Assembly (NCBI RefSeq): GCF_025725685.1
Contig: NZ_CP107008.1
Location: forward strand, 4,154,001-4,218,000
DNA: 64,000 bases
Origin: Halomonas sp. M4R1S46
GTDB taxonomy: Bacteria; Pseudomonadota; Gammaproteobacteria; Pseudomonadales; Halomonadaceae
Reading direction: 5' to 3'
The position numbers were made by a program, and so were the translations under genes. Under the pieces are notes generated by a model. The model did not search any database. It was not told the DNA's origin and saw only the letters and a program-made list of their open reading frames with translations. Positions 16,992 through 28,432 of this stretch are shown here, piece by piece (the stretch's first letter is position 1; each line of letters begins with the position of its first letter).

Positions 16992-18338
16992 TTACAGGCT
17001 GGAGATAAACACCACCGCCACGCCGATGGGGGCGATGAAGCGGGTCACCAGGTGCCAGAGGCTCGCAGCGGTGCCCGACAGTCCCAGTTCCCTGGCCACC
17101 TCATGGCGATCCAGCTGCCAGGCGGTGAACAGGATCACCCCCAGCCCGGTCAGCGGCAGCATGAACTTGCTGGTCAGCTTGTCGAGCAGGTCGAAGACGT
17201 TCAGGCCGAACAGCACCGGGTCGCTCCACAGGTTGAACGACAGCAGCGCCGCGATGCCCAGCCCCCAGGCGGCCACGCCGGCCACCAGGGTGGAGGCCAC
17301 GCGGGACAGCGGGGTGCGCTCCTCGACGAACTCCACCACCGGCTCGAGCAGCGAGATGGCCGAGGTCAGGGCGGCGAAGGTCAGCAGCAGGAAGAACATC
17401 AGGCCGACGATGATGCCGCCGCCCATCTGGCCGAAGGCCAGCGGCAGGGTGACGAAGATCAGGCCCGGGCCGGAGGCCAGGTCGAGATCATTGGCGAAGA
17501 CGATGGGGAAGATCGCCAGGCCGGCCCCCAGGGCGATGACGGTGTCCATGATCACCACGGTGCGGGCGGTCTTGAGCAGGTCGACCTCCCGGCCCAGGTA
17601 GGAGCCATAGGCCATCATGATGCCCATGCCCAGCGACAGCGTGAAGAAGGCATGCCCCAGGGCCGCCAGGACGGTCTCGCCGGACAGGGCGCTCCAGTCC
17701 GGGTTGAACAGGTAGACCAGTGCCTGGCCGAAGTGGCCGGTGGTCATGCCGTAGCCGACCAGCACCACCATCAGCACGCCCAGCGCCGGCATCAGGGTGC
17801 GCACGGCGCCTTCCAGGCCCTTGGTCACGCCGCGGGCCACGATGCCGATGACCAGCAGCATGAACACCGAGTGACCGGCCAGCAGCAGGCCGGGACTCGC
17901 CAGCATGGCGTTGAACAGCGCGCCGATGCCGTCGGCGTCCTGGCCGCTGAAGGCGCCGGTGACCGAGTTCAGGGTGTAGTACAGCGACCAGCCGCCGATC
18001 ACGCTGTAGAAGGAGAGGATCAGGAAGGCGCCGAGGATCCCGCTGATGCCGACCAGCACCCAGACCCGCGGACGGCCGGCGGCCCTGGCCAGGTCGGCCA
18101 TGGCGTTCGCCGGGTTGTTCTGGCCGCGGCGGCCGATCAGCCATTCGGCCACCAGGATCGGCAGGCCGATCAGGCCGATGCACAGCAGGTAGACCAGCAC
18201 GAAGGCCGCCCCGCCGCTCTCCCCCACCATGTAGGGAAACTTCCAGATATTGCCCAGGCCGACCGCGGACCCCGTCGCCGCGAGGATGAAGGCCAGCCGG
18301 GACGACCAGTGCGCATGTTGATGTTGCTTGATGGACAT
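16992..18338 (-). CDS. Sodium-dependent transporter, NSS (SLC6/LeuT) family
   Basis: Sodium-coupled symporter of amino acids or related compounds in the inner membrane. The N-terminal signature SRLAFILAATGSAVGLGNIW followed by KFPYMVGESGGAAFVLVY is diagnostic: this unwound first helix binds Na+ and substrate in LeuT. About eleven or twelve hydrophobic segments are visible in 448 residues, the usual bacterial length. The substrate cannot be deduced. The gene stands alone with 326 non-coding bases upstream. Na+ coupling would suit a halophile. Confidence 0.88.
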   Translation of the reverse strand: MSIKQHQHAHWSSRLAFILAATGSAVGLGNIWKFPYMVGESGGAAFVLVYLLCIGLIGLPILVAEWLIGRRGQNNPANAMADLARAAGRPRVWVLVGISGILGAFLILSFYSVIGGWSLYYTLNSVTGAFSGQDADGIGALFNAMLASPGLLLAGHSVFMLLVIGIVARGVTKGLEGAVRTLMPALGVLMVVLVGYGMTTGHFGQALVYLFNPDWSALSGETVLAALGHAFFTLSLGMGIMMAYGSYLGREVDLLKTARTVVIMDTVIALGAGLAIFPIVFANDLDLASGPGLIFVTLPLAFGQMGGGIIVGLMFFLLLTFAALTSAISLLEPVVEFVEERTPLSRVASTLVAGVAAWGLGIAALLSFNLWSDPVLFGLNVFDLLDKLTSKFMLPLTGLGVILFTAWQLDRHEVARELGLSGTAASLWHLVTRFIAPIGVAVVFISSL

Positions 18339-18664
18339 AAATCACCCTGATGGTACGTGTCGTCATCGATCGATCGGATGCGATGACGGCGTTGTGGTTG
18401 TAGTCGCCACGTCCGCGCCACCCCGGATCACGGGATGGCGCATTCAAGGGCATCACGGATGCCGAGCAGGATCGCTGCCGAGGCAACGCTTCCGCCAACC
18501 TCATGGCGGCGGAAACCTCATGGAGGGATATGCGCAGGATCACGCGGGATAGGCGTGAAAATCCGCAATATCCGATGGCAAGTGACGATCGACCCGTAAA
18601 AGTATCCGATCATACGCTTGATGGCCAGCCATCGGCACGAAACCGCCCGGCGCCTCGAGGTCGA
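18339..18664. other. Gap with no recognisable gene
   Basis: These 326 bases hold the upstream region of the NSS transporter and the end of the DUF72 gene's surroundings. I checked both strands for a coding frame and for a riboswitch-like core and found nothing I can support; some palindromic CGATCGATCG sequence occurs near 18367. Confidence 0.4.
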
Positions 18665-19536
18665 TCAGAACAGCCGCGTCTGCCGCTCCCCGGGGAAGGC
18701 CGGCAAGGCAGGAAGGTCGGCCCGGAGCGCCAGGTCCCGGTAGAGCCGCCGAGCCAGTTCGGGCGCCTGACGGTTGTCGGCGGTATGCACAAGGAGGAAA
18801 GGGGTTTTCCCCCGTTTTATCCACAGGGAGAGGCGCTCGATCCAGGGGGCGAAATAGCGGATGTTGATCGCCGCGTCAACATGCCCGATGAAACGCACCA
18901 CCGGATGATTCGCCGTGGAAAGCACGTGTAATGGACGTTTCGGCTTTTCCCCCTGGGCCTGACGCATGCCGGGGTGGTCGCCGGCCGGTGTGGAGAACAG
19001 CGGGCGGACGTCGAGCATGACGCGGTTCACGCCATGACTTATCAACAACCTGTTGAGAGCCGTCTCGGCCGCGCCCTTGTGGAAAAAATCGCTGTGGCGT
19101 ACCTCCACGGCACAGGGAATCGCCCTCGGCCAGCGGGACAGCACGGCGTCCAACCGTGGCAGCTCGTCGGCGCCGAAGTCGCGGGGCAACTGGATCATCA
19201 CCGGGCCCAGGCGATCCCGCAGGGGGGCCAGGGTCGCCAGGAACGCCTCGAGATCCGCGGCCACCCCGACCAGGCGGCGCTCGTGGGTCAGGCTCGCCGG
19301 CAGCTTGAAGCAGAAGCGGAAGGCCGAGGGCGCCTGGCGTGACCAGGCGGCCACGGTCTCCGGCCGCGGGGCCCCGCTGTAGAAGGTGGTATTGCCTTCC
19401 ACGGCGGAGAACACCCGAGCATAGTCGGCCAGGTGTCCGTCGCCGCCCCCGTGCGGCGGGTAGAGGCCGCCGCGCCAGTCGGGATTGGCCCACATGGGCA
19501 GGCCCAGGTGCAGGGGCGGCGGGATGTCCGCCGCGC

Positions 19537-19540
<4 letters not shown>
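18665..19540 (-). CDS. DUF72 family protein (YecE-like)
   Basis: Member of the DUF72 family, a TIM-barrel-like fold with no firmly assigned biochemical role. In 291 residues the family pattern is visible: GLPMWANPDWRGGLYP at the start, VFSAVEGNTTFYSGAPRPET, FRFCFKLPASLTHER, VMIQLPRDFG, CAVEVRHSDFF and VRFIGHVD. It begins with GTG at 19540 inside a GTGA overlap with the glmS stop, so its translation is coupled to glmS. A perfect DnaA-box sequence TTATCCACA occurs inside it at 18817-18825. Confidence 0.8.
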
Positions 19541-21369
<1,829 letters not shown>

Positions 21370-21379
21370 GCCGTTCTCC

Positions 21380-22747
21380 TCAGTAGTCCTTGTGCTTGAC
21401 CGGTCGTAGCCAATCGTCCTTGGTGATCAGCCGCGCCCGGCTCACCGCCAGGGCGTTGTCCGCCACGTCGCGGCTCAGGGTCGAGCCGGCCCCCACGGTG
21501 GCGCCCTTGCCGACGCTCACCGGGGCCACCAGGGCGGTGTTGGAGCCGATGAAGGCACCGTCGCCGATCTCGGTGTGGTGCTTGTTGGCGCCGTCATAGT
21601 TGCAGGTGATGGTGCCGGCACCGACGTTGACGTCTCGCCCCAGCCGGGCATCGCCCACATAGCTCAGGTGGTTGATCTTGCTGCCCTCGCCGACCTCGGC
21701 GTTCTTGGTCTCGACGAAGTTGCCGACCCGTGCCCCCACCGCCAGCCGCGAGCCGGGACGCAGCCGGGCGAAGGGCCCGATGCGGTTGCGCCCGGCGGCC
21801 ACGGCGCCCTCGATGACGCTGTGCGGCTCGACCACGGTCTCGGCACCGATATGGCTGTCGCGAATCACGCAATGTGGCCCGATGCGCACCCCCTCGCCGA
21901 GTTCCACCTCGCCCTCGAACACGCAGCCCACATCGATCTCGACGTCGTGCCCGCAGCTCAGGGTGCCCCGCACGTCCAGACGCGAGGGGTCCAGCAGGGC
22001 CACGCCTTGCGCCATCAGCGCCTCGGCGATATCCGCCTGGTGGGCGCGCTCGAGACGGGCCATCTGGGCGCGGTTGTTGACGCCTTCGACCTCCAGGGGG
22101 CGCGCCGGCTGGGCGGTGGCGATCTTCACGCCCTCGGCGGCGGCCATGGCGATGATGTCGGTGAGGTAGTATTCGCCCTGGGCATTGTCGGCCGATAGCC
22201 GGGGCAGCCAGCGACGCAGCTGGGCGGCGGTCATGGCCATGATGCCGGTGTTGCACTCGCGTACCGCACGCTCGGCCTCCGAGGCATCCTTGTGCTCGAC
22301 GATGGCCACGGCCTCGCCGGCCTCATCGCGCAGGATGCGGCCATAGCCGTCGGGCTCCTCGAGGGTCACGGTGAGCAGGCCCAGGTGCTGCTCGTCGACG
22401 GACTCGAGCAGCCCGCGCAGGGTCTCGCGGCGGATCAGCGGCACATCGCCATAGAGCACCAGCACCTTGCCGTCGCCGAGGGCATCGAGGGTCTGGGCCA
22501 CGGCGTGGCCGGTGCCCTTCTGCTCGGCCTGCAGGGCGAAGCGCAGCCGGCAGTCGGCCAGGGCCTCGCGCACGTGCTCGGCGCCATGGCCGACCACCAC
22601 ATGGGTACGCTCGGCCTCGAGCCCCCGGGCCGTGTCGATCACGTGCCGCACCATGGGCTTGCCCGCCAGGCGGTGCAGTACCTTGGGCAGGGTGGAACGC
22701 ATCCGGGTGCCCTGCCCGGCCGCCAGTATCACCACGTCGAGGCTCAT
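21380..22747 (-). CDS. glmU: Bifunctional GlmU (acetyltransferase / uridylyltransferase)
   Basis: Acetylates glucosamine-1-phosphate and then couples it to UTP to give UDP-GlcNAc. The N-terminal pyrophosphorylase motif is LAAGQGTRMRSTLPKVLHRL and the C-terminal half is a left-handed beta-helix of hexapeptide repeats. The acetyltransferase signature NFVETKNAEVGEGSKINHLS and the CNYDGANKHHT segment are intact. Length, 455 residues, is standard. It is the first gene of a glmU-glmS-DUF72 unit. Confidence 0.96.
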   Translation of the reverse strand: MSLDVVILAAGQGTRMRSTLPKVLHRLAGKPMVRHVIDTARGLEAERTHVVVGHGAEHVREALADCRLRFALQAEQKGTGHAVAQTLDALGDGKVLVLYGDVPLIRRETLRGLLESVDEQHLGLLTVTLEEPDGYGRILRDEAGEAVAIVEHKDASEAERAVRECNTGIMAMTAAQLRRWLPRLSADNAQGEYYLTDIIAMAAAEGVKIATAQPARPLEVEGVNNRAQMARLERAHQADIAEALMAQGVALLDPSRLDVRGTLSCGHDVEIDVGCVFEGEVELGEGVRIGPHCVIRDSHIGAETVVEPHSVIEGAVAAGRNRIGPFARLRPGSRLAVGARVGNFVETKNAEVGEGSKINHLSYVGDARLGRDVNVGAGTITCNYDGANKHHTEIGDGAFIGSNTALVAPVSVGKGATVGAGSTLSRDVADNALAVSRARLITKDDWLRPVKHKDY

Positions 22748-22779
22748 CGTGACTCCTTGTGATCACTCATTGAATCGGG

Positions 22780-23910
22780 TCATTCTAGTGCTTCCGGGGC
22801 CTCGGCTGCCACGTCGCTGGCTGCCACGTTGCCGGCCGCCCCGTCGGCCACCTCGATGCCCATCTCCTCGAGCCTGTCGTGGCCGAAGCGCGCCGCGAAG
22901 GCCGGGCTGGCCAGGCTCATCCAGCCGTCGCCGGCCTCGTTGCGCACCAGCACCAGCACGGCCAGGTCGTGCTCGCGGGCCAGGGCCATGCCCTCGTCCT
23001 CGCCGAGCACCGACATGGCGGTGGCCCAGGCGTCGGCACGGGCGTTGGAGGCATCCACGACCGTCACCGAGGCCAGGCGATGCTGGATCGGGCGCCCGGT
23101 GCGCGGGTCAATGGTATGCGAGTAGCGGTGGCCATCCTCTTCGAAATAGTTGCGGTAGTCGCCGGAGGTGGCCACCGATGTAGCGTGGAGGGGCAGCACA
23201 TGCTGGGCCTGGGGCCGGCCATCCCGCGGCACCTCGATGCCGATGCGCCAGGGATCGGCCTCGCCGTCGCGGTGACCGGCCACCGCGAGCTCGCCGCCGA
23301 TGTTGACCAGGTAATTCTCGATACCCTGTGCCGCCAGATAGGCCGCCACCCGGTCGGTGGCATGGCCCTTGGCCACCCCGGAGAGGTCGACGAAGACGTC
23401 CTTCAGGCGGCGCGCGCGCCGCTGGTCCGCATCGATCTCCAGGGTGTCCATGCCGACCTCGGCGAGCCGTTGCTCGATCAGCGCGTCTTCCGGCACCTCT
23501 CGGGGCCGCGCCTCGGGGCCGAAGCTCCACAGGTTGACCAGCCCGCCCACGGTGACGTCGAAGGCGCCGCCGCTGGCCTCGCCCACTCGATGGGCGATCG
23601 ACAGCACCTCGATCAGCGGCGCGGAGAGTGTCTGCCATTTGCCGACCGGGGCCTGGTTGAAGGCCACCAGCTCGGCATCGTCGCGGTAGGTGGACATGGC
23701 CGCGTCGACGCTCTCGAGCTCGGCGAGGATGCCGTCCTCCAACGCGGCGCGGCGCTCGGCGGTGATCGGGTCGGCGAGGGTCACCTGGTAGTAGGTGCCG
23801 AAGATATCGCCCTCGAGGGTGACCGGCGACTCCAGCGTCCGCTCCGAGCAGCCGGCCAGCAGGACGACCAGCAGCAGCAGCATGGCGAGGCGATGGGAAG
23901 GGAGTGACAT
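22780..23910 (-). CDS. apbE: FAD:protein FMN transferase, ApbE lipoprotein
   Basis: Attaches FMN covalently to threonine residues of target flavoproteins such as Nqr or Rnf subunits in the periplasm. The ATG at 23910 starts a lipoprotein signal with lipobox LLAGC about residue 20; upstream codons of the open frame belong to intergenic repeat sequence. The ApbE core is recognisable: GTYYQVTL, VDAAMSTYRDDAELVAFN, DLSGVAKGHATDRVA, YLVNIGGELAVAGHR, SVATSGDYRNYF and HTIDPRTGRPI. The C-terminus carries an extra Ala/Glu-rich tail. Its flavoprotein partners are not in this window. Confidence 0.9.
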   Translation of the reverse strand: MSLPSHRLAMLLLLVVLLAGCSERTLESPVTLEGDIFGTYYQVTLADPITAERRAALEDGILAELESVDAAMSTYRDDAELVAFNQAPVGKWQTLSAPLIEVLSIAHRVGEASGGAFDVTVGGLVNLWSFGPEARPREVPEDALIEQRLAEVGMDTLEIDADQRRARRLKDVFVDLSGVAKGHATDRVAAYLAAQGIENYLVNIGGELAVAGHRDGEADPWRIGIEVPRDGRPQAQHVLPLHATSVATSGDYRNYFEEDGHRYSHTIDPRTGRPIQHRLASVTVVDASNARADAWATAMSVLGEDEGMALAREHDLAVLVLVRNEAGDGWMSLASPAFAARFGHDRLEEMGIEVADGAAGNVAASDVAAEAPEALE

Positions 23911-23983
23911 GACGGGACTCCAAATAGAGCGAGACGTATTGGATCTTCTTTCACAGCCAGGCAAATGAGATGAGCTTTCCCGG

Positions 23984-24098
23984 CGACAAGCCTGCGCGAG
24001 GGCGCTGTAAACCCGTCCATGGGCGCTACTTTTGCCGTCCATGGTCAAAAGACCCTCGCTCCGCCTCGTCCCCGGCGCTCATCTCGCCCGGCGTTTGG
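23984..24098. repeat. Dispersed palindromic repeat, copy A
   Basis: About 115 bases between apbE and uppP that match copy B at 41607-41718 along their whole length. Outer arms are imperfectly complementary (GACAAGCCTGCGCGAGGG near 23985 against CCCTCGCTCCGCCTCGTC near 24053). Inside lie two small hairpins: CCCGTCCATGGG-type at about 24011-24023 and CTTTTGCC...GGTCAAAAG at about 24030-24050. The layout suggests a folded, mobile intergenic element. Confidence 0.7.
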
Positions 24099-24106
24099 AA
24101 AAACTC

Positions 24107-24904
24107 TCAGCCGAACAGCCAGATCAGGGCGCCCCCGAGAATGAGCCGATAGACCACGAAGGGCTGCATGCCGATCCGCTTGATGAACACCAGGAAGAAG
24201 TGGATGCACAGATAGGCACTGATGCCGGACAGCAGCGTCCCCGCCGCCAGGTCGAGCCAGGCCACCGGGACGGCCGATTCGGCGAGGCTCAGCGCCTCCA
24301 GCCCCCCCGCCAGCACGATCACCGGGATCGACAGCAGGAAGGAGAAGCGCGCCGCGGCCTCGCGGTTCAGGCCCAGCAGCAGCGCCGCGGTCATGGTGAT
24401 GCCCGACCGCGAGGTCCCCGGAATCAACGCCAGGGCCTGGGCCAGGCCGATCCACAGGGCATCGCGCCAGAGCATGTGATACTCGTTGCGCACCCCGCGG
24501 TGCCGCCAGTCGGCATAGCCGAGCAGCAGGCCGAAGACGATCAGCCCGCCGGCGAGCACCAGCGGCGAGCGCATCACCACCTCGATGCTGTCCTTGAAGG
24601 CGAGCCCCGCCAGGCCCACCGGCACGGTCGCCAGGATCACCCACCAGGCCAGGCGGGCATCCTCGTCGGTGCCGCGCCCCGCCACGCTGCGCCCCCAGCT
24701 GCCGACCATGGCGACCAGTTCGTGGCGGAAATAGAGGACCACCGCGGCGAGGCTGCCCAGGTGCAGGGCCACGTCGAAGGCCAGGCCCTGGTCGGACCAG
24801 TCGGTCAACACCGGCAGCAGGATCAGATGAGCGGAACTGGAGATCGGCAGGAACTCGGTCAGCCCCTGGATGAAAGACAGCAGGACAATCTGTAACCAAT
24901 CCAT
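24107..24904 (-). CDS. uppP: Undecaprenyl-diphosphatase UppP (BacA)
   Basis: Membrane phosphatase that recycles undecaprenyl diphosphate for peptidoglycan and other envelope polymers; overproduction gives bacitracin resistance. The 265 residues contain the two family motifs: QGLTEFLPISSSAHLIL near the N-terminus (the E and S-S-S-H cluster) and the second block LIPGTSRSGITMT with its catalytic Arg. Eight hydrophobic segments are visible. It is a single gene between the dispersed repeat copy A and mgtE. Confidence 0.93.
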   Translation of the reverse strand: MDWLQIVLLSFIQGLTEFLPISSSAHLILLPVLTDWSDQGLAFDVALHLGSLAAVVLYFRHELVAMVGSWGRSVAGRGTDEDARLAWWVILATVPVGLAGLAFKDSIEVVMRSPLVLAGGLIVFGLLLGYADWRHRGVRNEYHMLWRDALWIGLAQALALIPGTSRSGITMTAALLLGLNREAAARFSFLLSIPVIVLAGGLEALSLAESAVPVAWLDLAAGTLLSGISAYLCIHFFLVFIKRIGMQPFVVYRLILGGALIWLFG

Positions 24905-25062
24905 GGAAGTATCCTGTGAGACGTTGGGAAAAGGCGTTCGGGCGGAGCAAGAGAATACATGCTCGGGGCCCGGCTGTCCGCCCGCTCACGACGGGCGAAG
25001 GCAGTCGCCATTGGATATGCTCGGGGACGCCGGGACAGGTCGAAGCGGGGCTGCTATTCGCT

Positions 25063-26433
25063 CTAGCCGGCGGTAAGCATCAGGGTGGCGAAGCCGAAGT
25101 AGATCAGCACGCCCGAGGCGTCGATCAGGGTGGTCACCAGCGGCGCCGAGGCGGTGGCCGGGTCCCAGCCCAGGCGGTCGAGCACGAAGGGCAGGCACAT
25201 GCCGAGCAGGCTGCCGAACAGCACGATGGCGATCATGCTCACCGCCACCACCAGGGCCACCGTCTCGCCGGCCCGGATCACCCCGATGGGCGCCACGGCC
25301 AGCGCCATGGTCAGGCCCAGCGAGCCGGCCACCAGCAGTTCCCGCCCCAGCAGCTTGCCCCAGTCCTTGACGCCGACGTCGCCGGTGGCCATGCCGCGCA
25401 CCATCAGGGTGGCGGCCTGGGCGCCGGCGTTGCCGCCGCTGCCGATCAGCAGCGGCAGGAAGAACACCAGCGCCACCTGCGCGGCGATGGTGTCCTCGAA
25501 GTAGGCGATGCCGGCGCCGGAGAACAGGTTGCCGAACACCAGCAATACCAGCCAGGTGACCCGCTTGCGGTACAGGCTGGCGAGCGGCACCCGCCCGACG
25601 CCATCCTCCAGTTGGCCGATGGACATCCCCTTGTGGATATCCTCGGTGGCCTCGGACTCCACCACGTCCATGGCATCGTCGTGGGTGACGATGCCCACCA
25701 GGCGACGGCCCTCGTCGACCACCGGCAGCGCCAGCAGATCGTAGCGGGCGACGATCCGCGCCACCTCCTCCTGGGGCGTGTCCACCGTGGCATGGATGAC
25801 GTCGCGGATCATCAGCTCGTCGACCCGGGCCCCCGGCCGCGCCACCATCAACTGGCGTAGCGACATGGTGCCCGCCAGCCGACCCTCGGGATCGATCACG
25901 TACAGCTGGTAGACGGTCTCGGCATCCGGCGCCGTCTGGCGCACCCGCATCATCGCCCGGGACACCGTCATGCCGGCGGGGATGGCCACATAGTCGGAGG
26001 TCATCAGCGCCCCGGCGGTGCCCTCCTCGTAGCTGGCCAGGCGCTTGAGGTCCTCGCGCTCCTGGCGTGCCATGCGCCGCAGCAGCGCCTCGCGACGGTC
26101 CTCGCCGAGCACCTTGAACAGGTCGGTGCGCTCGTCAGCGCCCATCTCCTCCAGTACCGCCAGCAGCACGTCATCGCCCATGGCCTCGGCGATGACGAGC
26201 TGCTCCTCGGCGTGCAGGTGGCCGATCACGCTGGCCCGCCGCTCCAGGGGCAGGCAATCCAGCAGGGCGCGCCCGCGCAGCACGTCGTCGTCCTCCAACA
26301 GGTCCTGGAGGATCTCGGCGATGTCGGCGGAGCGCAACTCGGGCAGCTGGGCATCGAGACGCGCGCGGTCGTCCGCCTCCAGGGCGGCCAGCAGTGTGGT
26401 CTTGTGTGGGGTCAGGGAATCATCGAGTGGCAT
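25063..26433 (-). CDS. mgtE: Magnesium transporter MgtE
   Basis: Mg2+ channel or transporter of the MgtE family. The 456-residue protein shows the full order: an N-terminal superhelical MgtE_N domain (about 15-130), a CBS pair (about 130-260, including LMTSDYVAIPAGMTVSRAMM and VVDEGRRLVGIVTHDDAMDV), a connecting helix and five membrane segments with the pore motif FFLPLLIGSGGNAGAQA. The ATG at 26433 starts MPLDDSLTPHK; an upstream in-frame start is unlikely. It sits downstream of the atp operon terminator, so it is probably transcribed on its own. Confidence 0.92.
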   Translation of the reverse strand: MPLDDSLTPHKTTLLAALEADDRARLDAQLPELRSADIAEILQDLLEDDDVLRGRALLDCLPLERRASVIGHLHAEEQLVIAEAMGDDVLLAVLEEMGADERTDLFKVLGEDRREALLRRMARQEREDLKRLASYEEGTAGALMTSDYVAIPAGMTVSRAMMRVRQTAPDAETVYQLYVIDPEGRLAGTMSLRQLMVARPGARVDELMIRDVIHATVDTPQEEVARIVARYDLLALPVVDEGRRLVGIVTHDDAMDVVESEATEDIHKGMSIGQLEDGVGRVPLASLYRKRVTWLVLLVFGNLFSGAGIAYFEDTIAAQVALVFFLPLLIGSGGNAGAQAATLMVRGMATGDVGVKDWGKLLGRELLVAGSLGLTMALAVAPIGVIRAGETVALVVAVSMIAIVLFGSLLGMCLPFVLDRLGWDPATASAPLVTTLIDASGVLIYFGFATLMLTAG

Positions 26434-26477
26434 CGGGCTCGTCCTCGCGATGCCCGGGCGGGCAGGCAACGGCAACG

Positions 26478-26508
26478 AAAACGCCCCCCGACACGAGTCC
26501 GGGGGGCG
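26478..26508 (-). terminator. Rho-independent terminator of the atp operon
   Basis: A strong GC hairpin (CGCCCCCCG...CGGGGGGCG, about 26482-26508) is followed on the minus strand by TTTTCGTT. It lies 30 bases after the atpC stop codon and upstream of mgtE, as expected for the end of the ATP synthase operon. Confidence 0.82.
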
Positions 26509-26537
26509 CGATCGTCATACATGGCAGGAGCCCGGAA

Positions 26538-26966
26538 TCAGCTCCGGCCCACCTTGCGGCGCAGCTGCTGGATGGTGCGCAGTTGGGCCATGGCCTCGGC
26601 CAGCTCGGCCGCGGCACGGGTATAGTCCATCTCCGCGGACTTCTCGTCCATCGCCTTGAGCGCGTGCTGGCGAGCCTCCTCGGCGGCGGCCTCGTCGAGG
26701 TCATCGGCGCGGATGGCCGTATCGGCCAGCACGGTGACGACGTCGGGCTGCACCTCGAGGAAGCCGCCCGAGACGTAGAAGTGATCCTCGTCACCTCCCC
26801 CCAGGACGATACGGACCGGACCGGGCGCCAGCTCGGTGAGCAGCGGCGTGTGACCGGCCAGGATCCCGAGATCCCCCATGCGCCCGGCCGCCACGACCTG
26901 CTCGGCGTTGCCGGAGAAGATCGACGCCTCGGCGCTGACGATCTCGCACTTGAAGCTTTTCGTCAT
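26538..26966 (-). CDS. atpC: ATP synthase epsilon subunit
   Basis: Central-stalk subunit of F1 that modulates ATPase activity. The 142 residues comprise the N-terminal beta sandwich (FKCEIVSAEASIFSGNAEQV; GDLGILAGHTPLLTELAPG) and a C-terminal two-helix hairpin (EEARQHALKAMDEKSAEMDY). Last gene of the operon, 24 bases after atpD and followed by a terminator. Confidence 0.95.
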   Translation of the reverse strand: MTKSFKCEIVSAEASIFSGNAEQVVAAGRMGDLGILAGHTPLLTELAPGPVRIVLGGGDEDHFYVSGGFLEVQPDVVTVLADTAIRADDLDEAAAEEARQHALKAMDEKSAEMDYTRAAAELAEAMAQLRTIQQLRRKVGRS

Positions 26967-26990
26967 GATGACGTCTCCCAGGTGGAGGGA

Positions 26991-28367
26991 TTACTTCATC
27001 TGGTTGGCTTTCTCGACGGCCTCGTCGATGGTGCCGACCATGTAGAAGGCCTGCTCCGGCAGCTCGTCGTACTCGCCGTCGAGGATGCCCTGGAAACCAC
27101 GGATGGTCTCCTTCAGCGACACGTACTTGCCGGGAGCCCCGGTGAAGACCTCGGCGACGAAGAACGGCTGCGACAGGAAGCGCTGGATCTTGCGCGCCCG
27201 GGAGACGGCCAGCTTGTCCTCGTCGGACAGCTCGTCCATGCCCAGGATGGCGATGATGTCCTTGAGCTCCTTGTAGCGCTGCAGCACGCCCTGCACACCG
27301 CGGGCGGTGTTGTAGTGCTCGTCGCCGACGACCAGCGGATCCAGCTGACGCGAGGTGGAATCCAGCGGGTCGATGGCCGGGTAGATGCCCAGCTCGGCGA
27401 TGGAACGCGCCAGTACCACGGTGGCGTCCAGGTGCGAGAAGGTGGTCGCCGGGGACGGGTCGGTCAGGTCGTCGGCGGGCACGTACACCGCCTGCACGGA
27501 GGTGATGGAGCCGGTCTTGGTGGAGGTGATGCGCTCCTGCAGCACACCCATCTCCTCGGCCAGGGTCGGCTGGTAGCCCACCGCGGAGGGCATGCGGCCC
27601 AGCAGTGCCGAGACCTCGGTACCCGCCAGGGTGTAGCGGTAGATGTTGTCGACGAACAGCAGCACGTCGCGGCCTTCATCGCGGAACTTCTCGGCGATGG
27701 TCAGGCCGGTCAGGGCCACGCGCAGGCGGTTGCCGGGCGGCTCGTTCATCTGGCCGTAGACCAGCGACACCTTGTCGAGAACGTTGGACTCCTCCATCTC
27801 GTGGTAGAAGTCGTTGCCCTCACGGGTCCGCTCGCCGACACCGGCGAACACGGAGTAACCGCTGTGCTCGGTGGCGATGTTACGGATCAGCTCCATCATG
27901 TTGACGGTCTTGCCGACACCGGCGCCGCCGAACAGGCCGACCTTGCCGCCCTTGGCGAACGGGCACACCAGGTCGATGACCTTGATGCCGGTCTCCAGCA
28001 GCTCGTTGGTGGCCGCCTGGTCGGCATAGCCCGGCGCCTTGCGGTGGATCGGCATGCGCTCGGCCTCGCCGATCTCGCCCGCCTCGTCGATGGGCTCGCC
28101 CAGCACGTTCATGATGCGACCCAGGGTCTCCTTGCCCACCGGCACGGAGATGGCCGCACCGGTGTTGGCGACCTCCATCCCACGCTTGAGGCCCTCGGTG
28201 GAGCCCATGGCGATGGTGCGCACCACGCCGTCGCCCAGCTGCTGCTGGGCCTCGAGAACGGTCTCCTTCTCGGAGACCTTCAGCGCGTCGTAGACCTTGG
28301 GAACATCGTCCCGCGGAAACTCTACGTCAATCACCGCGCCGATGATTTGTACGATACGTCCGCTCAT
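26991..28367 (-). CDS. atpD: ATP synthase beta subunit
   Basis: Catalytic subunit of F1. The 458-residue protein has Walker A GGAGVGKT, the GERTREGND segment with the catalytic glutamate, Walker B in RDVLLFVDNIYRYTLAGTEV, and the DELSEED-like DELSDEDKLAV loop. The start was placed at 28367 (MSGRIVQIIGAVIDVEF) where AGGAA lies upstream; five codons further upstream are also open. It follows atpG by 65 bases. Confidence 0.96.
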   Translation of the reverse strand: MSGRIVQIIGAVIDVEFPRDDVPKVYDALKVSEKETVLEAQQQLGDGVVRTIAMGSTEGLKRGMEVANTGAAISVPVGKETLGRIMNVLGEPIDEAGEIGEAERMPIHRKAPGYADQAATNELLETGIKVIDLVCPFAKGGKVGLFGGAGVGKTVNMMELIRNIATEHSGYSVFAGVGERTREGNDFYHEMEESNVLDKVSLVYGQMNEPPGNRLRVALTGLTIAEKFRDEGRDVLLFVDNIYRYTLAGTEVSALLGRMPSAVGYQPTLAEEMGVLQERITSTKTGSITSVQAVYVPADDLTDPSPATTFSHLDATVVLARSIAELGIYPAIDPLDSTSRQLDPLVVGDEHYNTARGVQGVLQRYKELKDIIAILGMDELSDEDKLAVSRARKIQRFLSQPFFVAEVFTGAPGKYVSLKETIRGFQGILDGEYDELPEQAFYMVGTIDEAVEKANQMK

Positions 28368-28432
28368 CTTGGTTCCTCTCAAATACCTGCAAATGAAACC
28401 TGCTTGCCGGGAGGGCCGCGCCCTCCCCCGGG

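Noticed and set aside
18339..18664. Glycine-type riboswitch upstream of the NSS transporter
   Set aside because: I could not find the conserved aptamer core sequences on the minus strand.
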